Source: Luzula sylvatica (taxonomy: Eukaryota; Streptophyta; Magnoliopsida; Poales; Juncaceae). From it: 64,000 bases of DNA. Positions 36,200 through 47,977 of the stretch are shown one piece after another. Made by a program: the position numbers and the translations under genes. Where the stretch lies: NCBI GenBank assembly GCA_946800325.1, contig OX326958.1:25150914-25214913 (forward strand), written 5' to 3'. The notes beneath the pieces are model-generated. The model was not told the DNA's origin. It ran no database searches and worked only from the letters and a program-made list of their open reading frames with translations. Every line of letters starts with the position of its first letter. Position 1 is the stretch's first letter.

Positions 36200-36774
36200 T
36201 AATTTTTTGCAACTCGGTTGTAACGGACCTAAGGTCAGTTACAACGGAACTGCTTCTGGCAAAATTTGTTTTTCGCCTAAAAAAATGAAAAAATGAGCTT
36301 TTAAATGAGTTTTTCGACATTCTAAAATTTCTTTGAGCATCAAGGTTATACAAGAAAATGATTTTATGCAAGTTAAAGGTTTTTCTCCACCTCATTGAAT
36401 AAATCATCGATTTTTAAACAAATTTTCACCAAACTAGCATAATTTTACTCTCAAATTTGAAATTTTCACAAATATTTGAAGGAGTTGATTGAGATCTTGA
36501 AGAGATTCTTTTGGGGATTCAAACCCTAATCAATGAATTCACTAAATTCATAAGTTTTTGACAATTGATCAATCCTTGATTTACATGACACACAATTTTC
36601 AATAAATAAACCCATTTTGAACTTGGAATTTCTAAAAAGTTTTGTTTGAACCAATTTAGTAAGTTTTGCTTGAATCTTAAAATTTGACCATTTGCACTTA
36701 AAGGATCCGACCGTTCATGGGGATTCGAAATTACACTAACGGGAACCAATTTGCGCTCAAAGCTTGATTCGATG

Positions 36775-37075
36775 AGCTCATGCACCTTGATTAAGTAATG
36801 AGTGGTGTGAGTCATGACCACTTGTTGGCTAAAGAGGTGCATGAGTCGTAGTAAACCAAAGTAGCCGGTTCTTGGTGTGAGTCATGATCAAGAGTCGATG
36901 CGAAAAAGTTTTCTACAATCTCGGATTAAAGCGCTTTCGATGGTCGAGTCCGTGCGATTGATTAAGTAATGAGTGGTGTGAGTCATGACCACTTGTTGGC
37001 TAAAGATTGCACGGATCCATGGGGTTTTACTAAGTAATGAGTGGTGTGAGTCATGACCACTTGTTATCCCAAAGG
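36775..37075. repeat. Dispersed tandem unit with GTGTGAGTCATGACCACTTG
   Basis: TAAGTAATGAGTGGTGTGAG followed by TCATGACCACTTGTT occurs at about 36796, 36963 and 37031, plus a partial copy (GTGTGAGTCATGATC) at 36875. Spacings vary because different sequence lies between units. Confidence 0.85.
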
Positions 37076-37640
37076 ACACACATGGGGACCATCGAAAGCA
37101 ATAACGAACAAAAGAAAAGAAAAAAAAAAGAATTAAAGAAAAGAAGAAGAAAAAAAAAGAATAAAAAGAAAAGAAAAAGAGTTCAAAAATCGAGCGCAAA
37201 TTGGGAAAATTTAGTAGAAATCGAAGATGAACCAAGTACTAACGTACCGAACGGTTTAAAAGTGACAAATTACATTTAAGAAATGATTTTTGCAAAACGG
37301 AAAAATTGGTTTTCATTAATGCTTTCTCATGATAATCCTTGTGAATTGTGGAGTGAAAAGAATTGAATGATGGTGTTTAATCATCTTTTTCGGTTGAGAT
37401 CATTTGCTCTAATAAACTCTTCGAATTTGTGCAATTCATTGAAAATAGATTCTAATATAACTCAAACTTATCTCTTTCAATATTAGTGATTATGATAAGA
37501 GTGAATAATTATCTTGTGAGAAATAAGTTTTCAAATCGATGAATACAATTTCAATAAAACCTATACATGCATTTTTCTTTGTGCTTGATTTTACGCTCAT
37601 CATGATCGAGGACGATCAAAGGTTTAAGTATGGGGGTATT

Positions 37641-39275
37641 TGATAAGAGGAAAATGAAGCACCTTTTTGATATCTAATTTGGGGATTTTAGCCCTTTTGA
37701 ATCACAACTTTATATATACAATTGTTCATATTTGAGATAACAAGAATATTTCTTCACTAAGTGTGTTTTATTGCTTAATTACAGGTTTTAGAAAGAAATT
37801 CTGGGAATTTGGAAAGTGTAGTTGTCTCCAACACGTCAAGAGGAATAAAAACGATATATTATACCGATATATTCGGTACATGAATGAGACGGGAGGCAAA
37901 CAATCATCATGATAGAAACTTACACAAGAGTCCACACGAAAACCACTCAATCCTTAGCCCTTATCCTTCCCACCTACCTTTGGTGGAAATTACTTCATTA
38001 CCCCCAATCCTCTCCACCAACTCGTGACCAATAAGAAGACTCCGTGAGTGCTATAAATAAGACGAAAAGGGCCACGAGTTGAGGGCGCCCCCTCCCCCGC
38101 TCTTCGGAGCACTTTCTCCCTCTCTCTCACTCTCTCTCTCTTTTAGCAAGTCCAAGAATCTTTCAAGATCACGCAAGAATTACCAAGAACGAATGATAAA
38201 TTATCTAAGATCGATCACCGAATAGAAGCTCACTTCATTCGGTGAATTGGTCTACACTTCGACGAAGATCGAGTTGCGAGGATTGAGGTGGAGCTTTCTT
38301 CATCCGAATCCGCGCAAGCAAGGAGTCAAGCTTACTCTATTCCACTCGGGAGCTTTCTTCCAATTGGACTTCTTGCAAATCTCGAGTTCACTCAACCGGT
38401 ACGGAGCTTACTTCGATTGGCGAGTGGATTGGTACGAAAGGAAAACGTTGTGCGAGGCGACTAGCTCACTAGCATCTCAAAACAACGGAGAAGGCATCCA
38501 AGACGAGACTCGGAGCTCACTTCATCTCTCTAGGTGTTTTCTTTCCTTTTCTTGAAATTCTTGTAGTATTAAATTGAATTGGATTTGTGTAAAGAATTCG
38601 TGGTTTAATGAATCTTTCTCTTTGCTCTAAATCTTCCTTGTTTGTTTGTGTGATCTTAGTGCTTGATACTTAGTTTAATTACTTCTAAATTTGAATCCAA
38701 AACAAACCATCAAACTGCTCCCAATTCAAATCTCAAACTTAATTCCAGAACTAATTCCGTTATAACAGACACAAATTGCGTTACAACGGACTGGACGGTT
38801 GGTCCTTGAATATTCAGTTGGTTATACTTCCGTTGTAACGCACATACATGTCCGTTGTAACGGACTAGTGAGGATTTTCACGCAAGAGGCTCAATACAAG
38901 TGCGTTATAACGGACATAATGGTCCGTTGTAACGGATTAACCAATCCGTTGCAACGCAACCACTATTCGTTATAACGGACAAGTATAGTGCGTTATAACG
39001 GAGTTTCATCCGTTGTAACGGACGTTCATATCACTTTTAGCGACAAAATTTTCACTCAAGTCCGTTGTAACGGACTCACTTCCGTTGTAACGGACTATCT
39101 TCTGTGAATTTTCTTTGCTATTTCTTGTCTAGTTTTGATTCATTATTTGACGCATATACTCCTCGTGGAACGAACTTTCATATATTTCCACTATACAACT
39201 ATAGTTTCCAACTTGTTGATTGAATCGGGTTTTCGAATACAACGATAATTTTACACGCCGAAATCCCGCTCATCA
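37641..39275 (+). repeat. 3' LTR of the Athila-like element
   Basis: 1635 bp, the same length as the 5' LTR. The palindrome cluster is repeated at about 38752-39102. Most differences I can see between the LTRs fall in that cluster and many are CG-to-TG or CA changes. Confidence 0.92.
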
Positions 39276-39284
39276 CATGCAAGA

Positions 39285-39924
39285 TGTAGGGTTATACATA
39301 TGATTATTTATGTGTGCAGCGGAATTATTTACACATGTATAACCTAATTTCTACTTGGATCACGTTCGAAAAACTATGAAAAAGGAAGAGTTGTTCAGAT
39401 TTTTACCTCGTACAAGTTAGTACGTGTCGACTTCTTCTCCAAAATTCGTGAACCTTCTCCAAGGATTGCTCGTGCAGTCCCTCTACTCGTGTCCACCTTG
39501 ATGTTCGTCTGATCGGAACCGCCAACGCCGTTCTAGTCGACGTCACGATTATTTCTCTCAAACTTTCACTCAGATCTCTCTCCTCAAACTATCTAGATCT
39601 CCATTCGTATTGTGTGAAAAAGAGAGAAAATTCGGCGGCCGAATTAGGGTTCAGAATGAGAGCTCGAAGAGAGAGAAAAATGAAAATCAGAATATATATA
39701 TAGGCAGGGTTAGGTTTAACCAAAATTAGGTTAAACCCTAACAGGCCGAAATTAGGTTAAAAGCCTAATTATCAGAATAGGCCCGAAAAAATTTAAACTA
39801 ATTATTAGGTTAAAACCCTAAGTTCTGAACGGGCCCAGATTTATGAACTGGCCCAATTCTGACTGCAGATTTGCCTATTTATATAAATTCTTCCAAGTTA
39901 ATTCTTAAGCCATATTTTCTTTCA
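39285..39924 (-). mobile_element. Solo LTR, 640 bp, TSD CAAGA
   Basis: It starts TGTAGGGTTATAC and ends TTTTCTTTCA, with perfect TSDs CAAGA at 39280-39284 and 39925-39929. The first TSD overlaps the last base of the Athila-like TSD, so two insertions lie nine bases apart. A TATATATATA box and CT-rich leader read on the minus strand. No internal coding. Confidence 0.88.
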
Positions 39925-42409
39925 CAAGAGTCCCATTTCAGAAGAAGGCGAAATATGAAGCAGCAAGCCCTCTCGAGCTGGTGCACACCGACATTTGTGG
40001 TCTAATCACACCGAAATCGTTTAGTGAGAAAAGGTGTTTTATTACCTTCGTTGATGATTACACTAGGAGAACCTGGATTTCTTTTTTGAAGGAAAAATTC
40101 GAGGATTTCGAAGTGTTCAAAAGGTTCGAGGTGCTTGTCGAGAAGATGACCGGGCGATATATCAAAGCTTTGCGATCAGATAGAGGTGGTGAGTACACGT
40201 CAACCGCGTTTACAAGCTTTTGTGAGGAGCAAGTAATTAAGAGATTCTTGACCGCGCCGTACTCGCCTCAGCAAAATGGTGTGGCCGAGAGAAAGAACCA
40301 GACCATTCTCGACATGGTTCGGTCGATGTTGAAGAGCAAAGGAGTGCCAAAAGAATTTTGGGCTGAGACGGTACAGTGTGCGGTGTATGTACAAAATCGA
40401 TGTCCTCATGCGAAATTGGGCGAGAAAACACCTCAAGAAGCTTGGAGCAGTCAGAAACCGACAGTGTCTCATTTCAAGGTGTTCGGAAGTGTGGCATATG
40501 CACATGTACCAGATCAAAGGAGGACGAAGCTCGATGATAAAAGCAAGAAGTTCATGTTCATTGGATATGACGAAAAAACGAAGGCATGCAAGTTGTACGA
40601 TTTGATTGAGGGAAAAGTTGTGGTGAGCCGAGATGTACATGTGAATGAGAATAGCGCATGGGACTGGAATAAGAACTGTGAGATGGAAGATGAGGAGAAC
40701 GAGTCAGAAGAGTCCGAGAAAGAAGAATCCTCAATTGTTGTACTGACTAGCCCCACATTACCTAATGATGAAGACGAGCCGAGACAGACACGCACGAGGA
40801 GCTTACGAGAGTTGTACGATGCAACTAGTGAGGTACATCTTGTTTGTCTTTTGACAGATGCGGAGAATATTTTCTTTGAAGAAGTTGTGAGAAACAAGAA
40901 ATGGCAAGCCGCGATGGATGAAGAGATTGGGGCTATCGAGAAAAACAAGACGTGAGACTTGGTCGAATTACCAGAAGGATGCAAGCCTATAGGAGTCAAG
41001 TGGGTGTACAAGAAGAAGATGAATGCTCAACGCGAGATCGAAAGGCGTACAAGGCTCGATTGGTGGCGAAGGGGTATCTGCAACAGGCCGGTATTGATTA
41101 CGACGAGGGTTTCGCTCCTGTTGCGAGAATGGAGACGATCCGACTTCTCATATCTCAAGCAGCTCAATTCAAGTGGTCGATCTATCAGATGGACGTGAAA
41201 TCAACATTTCTGAATGACGTGCTCGAAGAAGAAGTCTATGTCGAGCAACCACCTGGTTACGTGAAAGCTGGAAAAGAAGGAAAGGTGTTGAAGTTGAGAA
41301 AGGCGTTGTACGGGCTGAAATAGGCACCTCGAGCATGGAATACCCGAATCGACACATACTTCAAGAAGACCGGCTTTGTACAATGCCCATACGAACATGC
41401 ATTGTACGTGAGGAAGAAGGAAAAAGACGTGTTGTTTGTTGCTCTCTATGTTGATGATCTGATTTTCATGGGGAGTAATGAGAAGATGGCGAAGGAATTC
41501 AAAGAAGCGATGACGCGAGAATTCAAAATGACAGATATGGGTCTGATGAAATACTTCCTTGGCCTCGAAGTTAAACAAAGTGAGTCAAAAAATTTTGTAT
41601 TGCAGGAGGCGTACGCGAAGGATATCCTGAAGAGGTACAAGATGGAGGACATCAACCCAGTGGCGACCCCGATGGAGCTCGGTGCGAAACTCTCTAAATT
41701 TGAGGGAGGAGACAGAGTTGATCCGAGCAAATTTCCAAGTTTGGTTGGGAGCTTGCGGTACCTTACTTGTACTAGGCCCGACATTGCGTATAGTGTTGGG
41801 GTAGTGAGCCGATTCAGGGAGGAACCGTGGCATTTACACTGGAAAGCGATAAAAAAGATTCTTCGGTACATTCGAGGTACGGAATCACTCGGGTTATACT
41901 ACTCGAGGACGGACGAATACAAGATGGCGGGCTACTCGGACAGTGATTGGTGTGGAGATGTTGACGATCGAAAAAGCACAGTAGGTTATGTATTCTTCAT
42001 GGGAGATACTGCATTTACGTGACTTTCGAAGAAACAACCAATAGTGATGCTATCGACGTGCGAGGCGGATTACGTGGCAGCATCGTGGTGTGTGTGCCAT
42101 GCGACATGGTTGAGAAATTTGTTGCACGAGTTGAAGATGACGGAACACGAGGCGACTGAGATACGAGTCGACAATAAGTCCGCAATCGAGCTAGCAAAGA
42201 ATCCGGTCCATCATGAGAGGAGTAAGCACATTGATGTGCGTTTTCATTTCATTCGAGAGCAGGTGAAGAAATGCGATATGCGAATGATTCGTGTGGCGAG
42301 TCAGGATCATGTAGCAGACATCTTCACGAAGCCGCTTCCGACAGCGCTGTTCGAGAACTTCAAGACGATGATCGGGATGAAGAGCAGGCTTGAGCTTAAG
42401 GGAGGAATT
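39925..42409 (+). pseudogene. Copia 2 integrase, RT and RNase H part
   Basis: Open frame 39981-40955 gives the integrase core ([34 protein letters not shown]) and C-terminal region. A TGA for Trp at 40954 and a frameshift near 41030 separate it from RT, which continues past a TAG (GLK-stop-APRAW) to the catalytic LYVDDLIFMG at ~41440-41470. RNase H follows with GYSDSDWCGD and DNKSAI; a TGA for Trp interrupts it near 42019. It ends LKGGIC just before the polypurine tract. The region is complete in order but has at least four lesions. Confidence 0.92.
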
Positions 42410-42745
42410 TGTTAATAAGCCCAAGCCCGAATTAATATTTATCAAGTTTAATTAGCCCAAATAATTTTAGGAAAAGATTATTTTAAGGAAAGAAATTTGG
42501 GAAATAATTATGGGGCAGATTTTAATTATAAGAAAATTAGTTTAGGAAATAGTTTTAAGGCAATATTTTAATTCCTTGTATTTCAAGTTTATGGAGCCTA
42601 TAAATATGGCTTGGATGTTTAACAATCAAAATATCAATTAGAAAAAGAGAGAAAGACTTGTAAAAGCATATTAGAATTATAAGAGAGAGTTTTATTTATT
42701 AGAAATCCCTATTTGAATCCATATTCGAATCCCGTATTACCAACA
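42410..42745 (+). repeat. 3' LTR of copia 2
   Basis: 336 bp, preceded by the polypurine tract TTAAGGGAGGAATT. Confidence 0.92.
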
Positions 42746-42914
42746 TTTATTACCCAATTCGACCCATTATGTGCCTAATTAACACTTGGCTTTTTGTAAA
42801 TAATTGTACATACTTGTTTTCTTCACCTTATCTTTAATATAAAAAAGAATGGATTGACGTGAAGCAATTTGTTGTTGGAAGAGTTTTGCTGTGGGCCCAC
42901 ATATCGGTGCGACC

Positions 42915-43734
42915 CAATGTTGTAAAAAACACCGAAAACATCGAAAAACGATCGAAAAACGGTGTTACGGTGGAAGACCGTTTCGTTTTTTGCCGTAACG
43001 TTTCAAAAAACGGTCAAACGTTTTTTAACCGTGTTTGACCGTTTTTTTTGACCGAAAAACGTTTTTAACCCGTTTTACATACCGATTTTTTCTTCTAATT
43101 ATTTTGCGCCTGATTTTTTTTAATTTTTTTGGTCGGTTATTTTTCTCGACACATGATTTCTTTTTCACCGAATCTCTGTTTTAGTTCGTCTTCATCTTCA
43201 CGACATTGGTTGGGATGCACCATTCTTCAGTTCTTCACGATTGACTAAAGAATGACGTCGGCTCGGTTTAATTTACGACAATGGCTGCTCTCTTCTTCTT
43301 CACAACAAAGCTAATCTCTTCTGCACGAATTGTGATTTCGAGTGCTAAGTTTATTTAATTTATGCTAATTTGATACGGCAATGGATGAGGAGAATGTGAA
43401 ATTCGTCGTTAACGAGGGATCAACTCCGACAGATTTGGTCTCAAATGATGTTAATGATTTTACGATTCAGTTTTTTTTTATTTAAATTTATATTTTGATG
43501 TTACATTTATGTTGGATATTCGTTTTGATGTTACATTTATGTTGGAGATTGTTTATGTTATTTTTTTATTATTAAAAAATTAAATTATTATATATTTTTT
43601 ATTTTATCCATAATTTTTAATTAAATTATTCTCGATTCCGGTGATCGTTTTTCACCGTTTTTTTATCGTTTTACGGTATTCCCGTAAAACGGTCCCCGAC
43701 CGTTCCGTACCGTTTTTCGTATTTTACAACATTG
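42915..43734. mobile_element. Non-autonomous hAT element, 820 bp
   Basis: The ends are CAATGTTGTAAAAAACACCG and, reversed, CAATGTTGTAAAATACGAAA. The 8-bp flanks are GTGCGACC (42907-42914) and GTGCGAGC (43735-43742), matching at seven of eight. Subterminal ACGGT/ACCGT and AAACGTTT units are dense on both sides. No transposase. Confidence 0.8.
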
Positions 43735-43742
43735 GTGCGAGC

Positions 43743-44327
43743 AAATGAAACTCCATTGGTATTTGATGGGATGGAAATGGTGTATGAGCAAATTCGTGGA
43801 CCTGGTGTAGGATGAAAGAAGGAGAATTGATTGATAGTAAAAGGTTTTTTCGGTAGACTCATACATGAGTTGTAACCCCAAATTGCCCTTGATTGGGGGT
43901 GATTTGGAATATAGTAATTATGAAATTGAGTTTTTTCTCACATTATCTATCAGGTCTGTAACAATTCAGAAAAAATGATAAATTAGGGCTGAAATTGGGT
44001 CCTTCTTTTCACTGGTTATAAAATAAGTTCAATTTTTTTTTTCTCACATTTATGTTACAGATATTTTAAAAAATAAGTTTGTCAACATAGTTGAAATATC
44101 CGATTTGCAAATCCCAATAGGGAAATTGGGAGAAAATAGAACCCTCTTTGCTGAAACCCTAGGTTTGCAAATCTCATTCGCAAAATGTTCCAATGGTTTC
44201 TAACAAAATAATCAATTTTTGTTTCGAGTATAAGCATTTAGCAAAGAGACTATCTAGAAAAATGGATTAATCGATAGTATTTTCAGCAATAAAATGGATA
44301 AATAGAACTCTTACATAGAGAGAATAT
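43743..44327. other. Non-coding sequence
   Basis: No supported gene. Confidence 0.4.
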
Positions 44328-44335
44328 GCTTACCT

Positions 44336-44444
44336 TATGTGTTGCATGGATACGTCGATACGGCAATTTAACAAATGATTTAGGATACGATACGAATACG
44401 ACGATACATGTAAATTCGATTTTTTGAAGTATCCGCACAACATA
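44336..44444. mobile_element. Tiny hAT-type MITE, 109 bp, TSD GCTTACCT
   Basis: The ends are TATGTGTTGCATGGATAC and, reversed, TATGTTGTGCGGATAC. Identical 8-bp flanks GCTTACCT lie at 44328-44335 and 44445-44452. Confidence 0.75.
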
Positions 44445-44764
44445 GCTTACCTTACCTTGAAGAGGCCTTGCCTCTTGTTAATTTTTTTTTCGGAGTGCGA
44501 TGCACTGAGAGAGGAGAGAGAGACTTTTTTTTTTATTCATGGTGGGTAAAAGTATATTATGACGCTTTATTGGGCTTTTAATTTTGAAATTTCTTTCAAA
44601 TTTCTTCCTTTTTCACATATATTTTTTTTAATGATATTTAAACAAAGAAGAAAAGAAATAGGGGTAATTTTCTTATCATTGGATTAAGCAATTTATTAAT
44701 TTTAATTTTTAATGACAATTCAGTTCATGACAATTTAGTAATTTGTCTTTAATTAATCATGCAG

Positions 44765-44874
44765 GTTGAAGCTTGGGTCCAAAAGGATCTATTGGATGCT
44801 GATTTTGTAATTCACAAAGAATTGCAACCAAGAGGCGAAATCGCAAAAACTGATATGTGTTTTCGCCAACTTTA
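44765..44874 (+). pseudogene. Possible terminal exon of an unrecognised gene
   Basis: After a TTAATTAATCATGCAG acceptor a 36-codon frame reads VEAWVQKDLLDADFVIHKEL, then QPRGEIAKTDMCFRQL, to a TAG. Composition is coding-like against AT-rich flanks. No upstream exon is evident and I recognise no family. Confidence 0.25.
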
Positions 44875-45705
44875 GTCGGGGAAAATATCTGCAAATTAAC
44901 ACAACTCAACGTTATTTTGGTAAATCAAATCCAAACCAATGTTGTACATAAACGAAAATCATTATTTGTGTATTGGAGCAAACTCCACAATCAAATTACA
45001 TGATAAAATTGAATAAGATACGTAAACTATTGAAAGTTTCAAGTTTTGATGTATTAATCAAAAGTTATAACTTGCTCCATTGATTCAGTATGTTTTATCA
45101 GTATAAGAATGTAAATTTTACTGGTTGATTCTCCCAATTATTTGGCTCCTCATTAGTTAAGATCCGTCACTGCTAATAAGTAAACATAATTATAACGTTG
45201 TTATTTTTTTGTGAAATAATTTTAGTAACCTTAAAAATGCATAAGCTTATAAATCATCTTAAGGAAAGAAGCATCATTACAGTAAAAAACATTTCAATCC
45301 AACCCAAATACCAGAACACTAACTAAGCATCTAAATCAAATTCATGCACTGGTGAGAAAACTATTTCCCCAAAACCGATACATAGACATCTCGACATAAA
45401 AGCGAAAGAAACTAATAGTAACTAGAAATATACAATTATAAGGAAACTCAAAAAAAAAAAAAAAAAGAGTTGCATTGTCGTCAAGATATTCTAGGTTGCT
45501 TGTACAAATGAGCAAGCTATATTAGAAGTAAAATTCATTAATTTGCGAACTGATTTAAGAAAGAGGAAATTTATATAAATATAAAACAAACCCCCAAAAT
45601 AACAAACATCATGGTTTTACAAGCTTTTACATATTACAAGATATATTTAACGTCAAAACAAATCCAGACAACAACAAAAAAAGGTACTTTAATCGAGAAA
45701 CATCG
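44875..45705. other. Intergenic sequence downstream of RLCK copy 2
   Basis: No gene. It contains a 3' UTR candidate of the minus-strand kinase just below 45706 and a poly-A run near 45453. Confidence 0.4.
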
Positions 45706-47740
45706 CTATAGATTACGTCGTAGCCTTTCAATAATTGGCCAAACCTCAAAAAGATTGGGACGGGCCTTCCTAGCAACTTGAGCGCACCTTATTGCCAATT
45801 TGGCCAACTCCTTTGCTTGATCAAGGGGCCATTCACCAGCACTTGCATCGAGTATTTCGTGAAACGTCCCGTTTTCTATAGCGTTTTCAACATGTAATGC
45901 AATACACATGGCAGGTTTTCTCGTCAGAAGACGAAGGATGACGACACCGAAGGAATAAACATCTGATTTTTCTGTGAGCATTCCACTATTTATAAACTCA
46001 GGATCCATATATCCAGGTGTTTCGGCGGGATGGTAGGTTTCATAACAAGCAGTGCTATCACTATCTGTTTTTTTTAAGAAATGAGAAATACCAAAATCAC
46101 CGAGTTTACTGACAAATTTGGCATCAAGGAGAATATCATCCGACTTTAGATCTCCATGAATTATCATGTTTTCTGCATTCGAATGAAGAAAAATTAAAGC
46201 TAAGGAAATTTCAGCCACGATACATGTACGGATTTGCCAGGTGAGACTAGTGGCTTTATTTGCACATGCAAGATGGCTTTCTAGACTCCCATTTGGTAAA
46301 AATTCAAAAACGAGTGCTGAAGCATCGTGACATGCTCCTAAGAGGGTAACAATATTCGGATGTCTTATCGTAGAGAGAATAGCCACCTGCAATTAAAAAT
46401 AGAATTGGAAAAAGCAAGAAAATTAACTTCTATAGTTAATTAGAGTGAAAATAATATAGACCTACCGGTACAAGAAATATAATTTAATAATAGTATTAGT
46501 TTCGAGTTGAGAATGTTTTATAGTTCTATCACAACATTAAATGAACCATTTGTTTAAATGATATATTAGATAGTACAACTATATAAAACTATGATAACGA
46601 ATATGGCTATCTATGTATAAATGTATAAAGAGACTTTATTGCTTTCGCAATATTCATTCGTGATTTTGGGAATCGTTATTTTCCTGTTTTTTCTATCATA
46701 CCAACTTTTTAGAATCTGGCTTGTTAATTTATACAGTTAATTTTTTGTTCTAACTTAACAACAAACAGAAAAGCAACAAAATCACTTTGGATGAAATTGA
46801 GACGATACCTCTGTGTTGAATCCGGAAATGCTTTCCATGGTTTCAGAGTTCAATATCTTTATTGCCACATTTTTCTGGCGTATATAACCTTTATATACAC
46901 ATCCAAATGCGCCTTTCCCGAGTTCCAGCGACACACTAAAATTCTGAGTCGCATTCTCCAGTTCTTGTAATGTGAAATCAGAGAAGCTTATTCCGCTATG
47001 CAATTTATCAGACTCTTTTACAACGTGATCCCGTTCAGCTTGGAGCTTGTAAAGAATCAAGGCGGCTTTTAATAGTTGACAAGGTGACCTGATGATCATC
47101 GTTAGCAAGAGAGATGCGCTGCTTGAGTTGTGTGTTCTCCTGGCAAAGAATATCGTTTGCTTCTTTTTCTTTCCTGGCAGATTCTCGCATATCATTCCAC
47201 TTCTCATCGTTTATCAGTCGCAACTTTTCTGCTGCTTCAGTCTACGATATCAAATCCAGCATATATAATCATTTGTATTTAAAATCTACATAGCCTTCAA
47301 AATCTAATATATTGTCAATAAAATGTAACTCTTACCATTGTAAGCAATTTTTCTTCTAGTTCATGTTGAGCCAGTTCAGAATGAGCAAGACTGCTTCCTA
47401 ATTGTTTCTCATGCTCCTCCATGAGTAGCTCAGTGTTTACTTCCGATCTAATCTGCAAGGACAGAAAGTAGCAAAATAGAGAGCAATTTAGAGCACGCAT
47501 GCATAAATTAATTGAACTTGGTGAGAACTTCTTATCATGCTGCTAATATATCATATCATACAACTAACTATAAGATAGTATCTAAATTAATATTATTCAT
47601 AAAGAAATATCTAAATTAATATTACCATTGATATTTTATGGAACGAAAGCATTTTTTTTGCTAGATTATTCCAGGAACTCTCCACTTCCATGGTGAGCGT
47701 TTGAAGTTGAGCATCTAGACCAGGATCTATTCGGTGGTCC
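45706..47740 (-). pseudogene. RLCK-IX (U-box-kinase-like) gene, copy 2, frameshifted
   Basis: Minus-strand exons 47626-47740, 47336-47452, 46809-47241 and 45706-46386 (stop at the end) match copy 1 intron for intron. The second-last exon lacks 14 nt relative to copy 1 between TTACAA and GCTCCAAG near 47047, so the coiled coil runs into a stop before the kinase. The kinase part itself is open: GKGAFGCVYKG, VAIKIL, then HGDLKSDDILL, GDFGISHF and GYMDPEF. HGD in place of HRD is normal for this group; the metal-binding Asn of DLKxxN is Asp here, a further doubt about catalysis. It ends at WPIIERLRRNL with no U-box. An alternative start inside exon 2 could still give a short kinase. Confidence 0.8.
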
Positions 47741-47828
47741 CTATGGGAAAAACCACAATTAGTTCGGTGCCAAAAATTTCTGAAACTTACAACAATTGCT
47801 ATTATGTCATTTCAAGATACTATTTAAA

Positions 47829-47966
47829 TACATAAAAACGAGTAAATGCAAAAGGTTCGGTAGTCTTCCATTCATTAGTGTCAATGAGACTCGAACTCAC
47901 AACCTCTCACAACATATGATTTTTGTGTCTCACACCAACCACTACACCAATCATATGTCTATTGGC
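47829..47966 (-). mobile_element. tRNA-derived SINE, 138 bp, TSD TACTATTTAAA
   Basis: Identical 11-bp flanks TACTATTTAAA lie at 47818-47828 and 47967-47977. The minus strand reads GGTGTAGTGGTTGGTG (A box) and GAGTTCGAGTCTC (B box) at the spacing of a tRNA-type Pol III promoter, and ends in a T-rich tail. It is absent from copy 1 at the homologous site. Confidence 0.85.
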
Positions 47967-47977
47967 TACTATTTAAA

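Larger units (their letters stand above)
32899..39275 (+). mobile_element. Athila-like LTR retrotransposon without pol (LARD-like), TSD CATGC
   Basis: LTRs 32899-34533 and 37641-39275 are both 1635 bp, TGATAAGAGG...GCTCATCA, with perfect TSDs CATGC at 32894-32898 and 39276-39280. The PBS TGGCGCCGCTGCCGGGGA is two bases after the 5' LTR and matches the tRNA-Asp-type PBS of Athila. A purine-rich AAGTATGGGGGTATT precedes the 3' LTR. The 3.1-kb interior holds one long ORF (34689-35867) and no protease, RT, RNase H or integrase. By eye the LTRs differ at about fourteen positions (<1 percent), so it is recent and was presumably mobilised by an autonomous relative. Confidence 0.93.
31240..42745 (+). 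mobile_element. Ty1/copia element 2, split by two later LTR insertions
   Basis: The 336-bp LTRs are 31240-31575 and 42410-42745 and end ACCAACA. The coding region is cut within the integrase zinc-binding part (GKHA...) by the Athila-like element 32899-39275 and the solo LTR 39285-39924. The rest of integrase, RT (YVDD) and RNase H follow to 42409. A deletion near 32760 removed the protease-integrase junction. It is the same family as copia 1 and retains the RT and RNase H that copia 1 lacks. Confidence 0.93.
29456..42846 (+). mobile_element. 5'-truncated L1-type LINE interrupted by copia 2
   Basis: Coding begins abruptly inside the RT at about 29465 (YRPISIISTPIK), so it is 5' truncated. RT and zf-RVT run to 31239. 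The copia 31240-42745 follows, and the LINE 3' UTR with its A-rich end resumes at 42746-42846. The copia flanks GTTAT (31235-31239) and TTTAT (42746-42750) match at four of five bases, consistent with a mutated TSD. Confidence 0.8.

Noticed and set aside
36060..37235. Minus-strand ORFs with Phe/Pro runs
   Set aside because: Produced by the (G)32/(A)25 tracts and an A/G-rich stretch at about 37108-37180 inside the LTR element.
47829..47966. Possible tRNA gene on the minus strand
   Set aside because: A and B boxes are present but no cloverleaf folds, and an 11-bp TSD with a T-rich tail marks it as a SINE.
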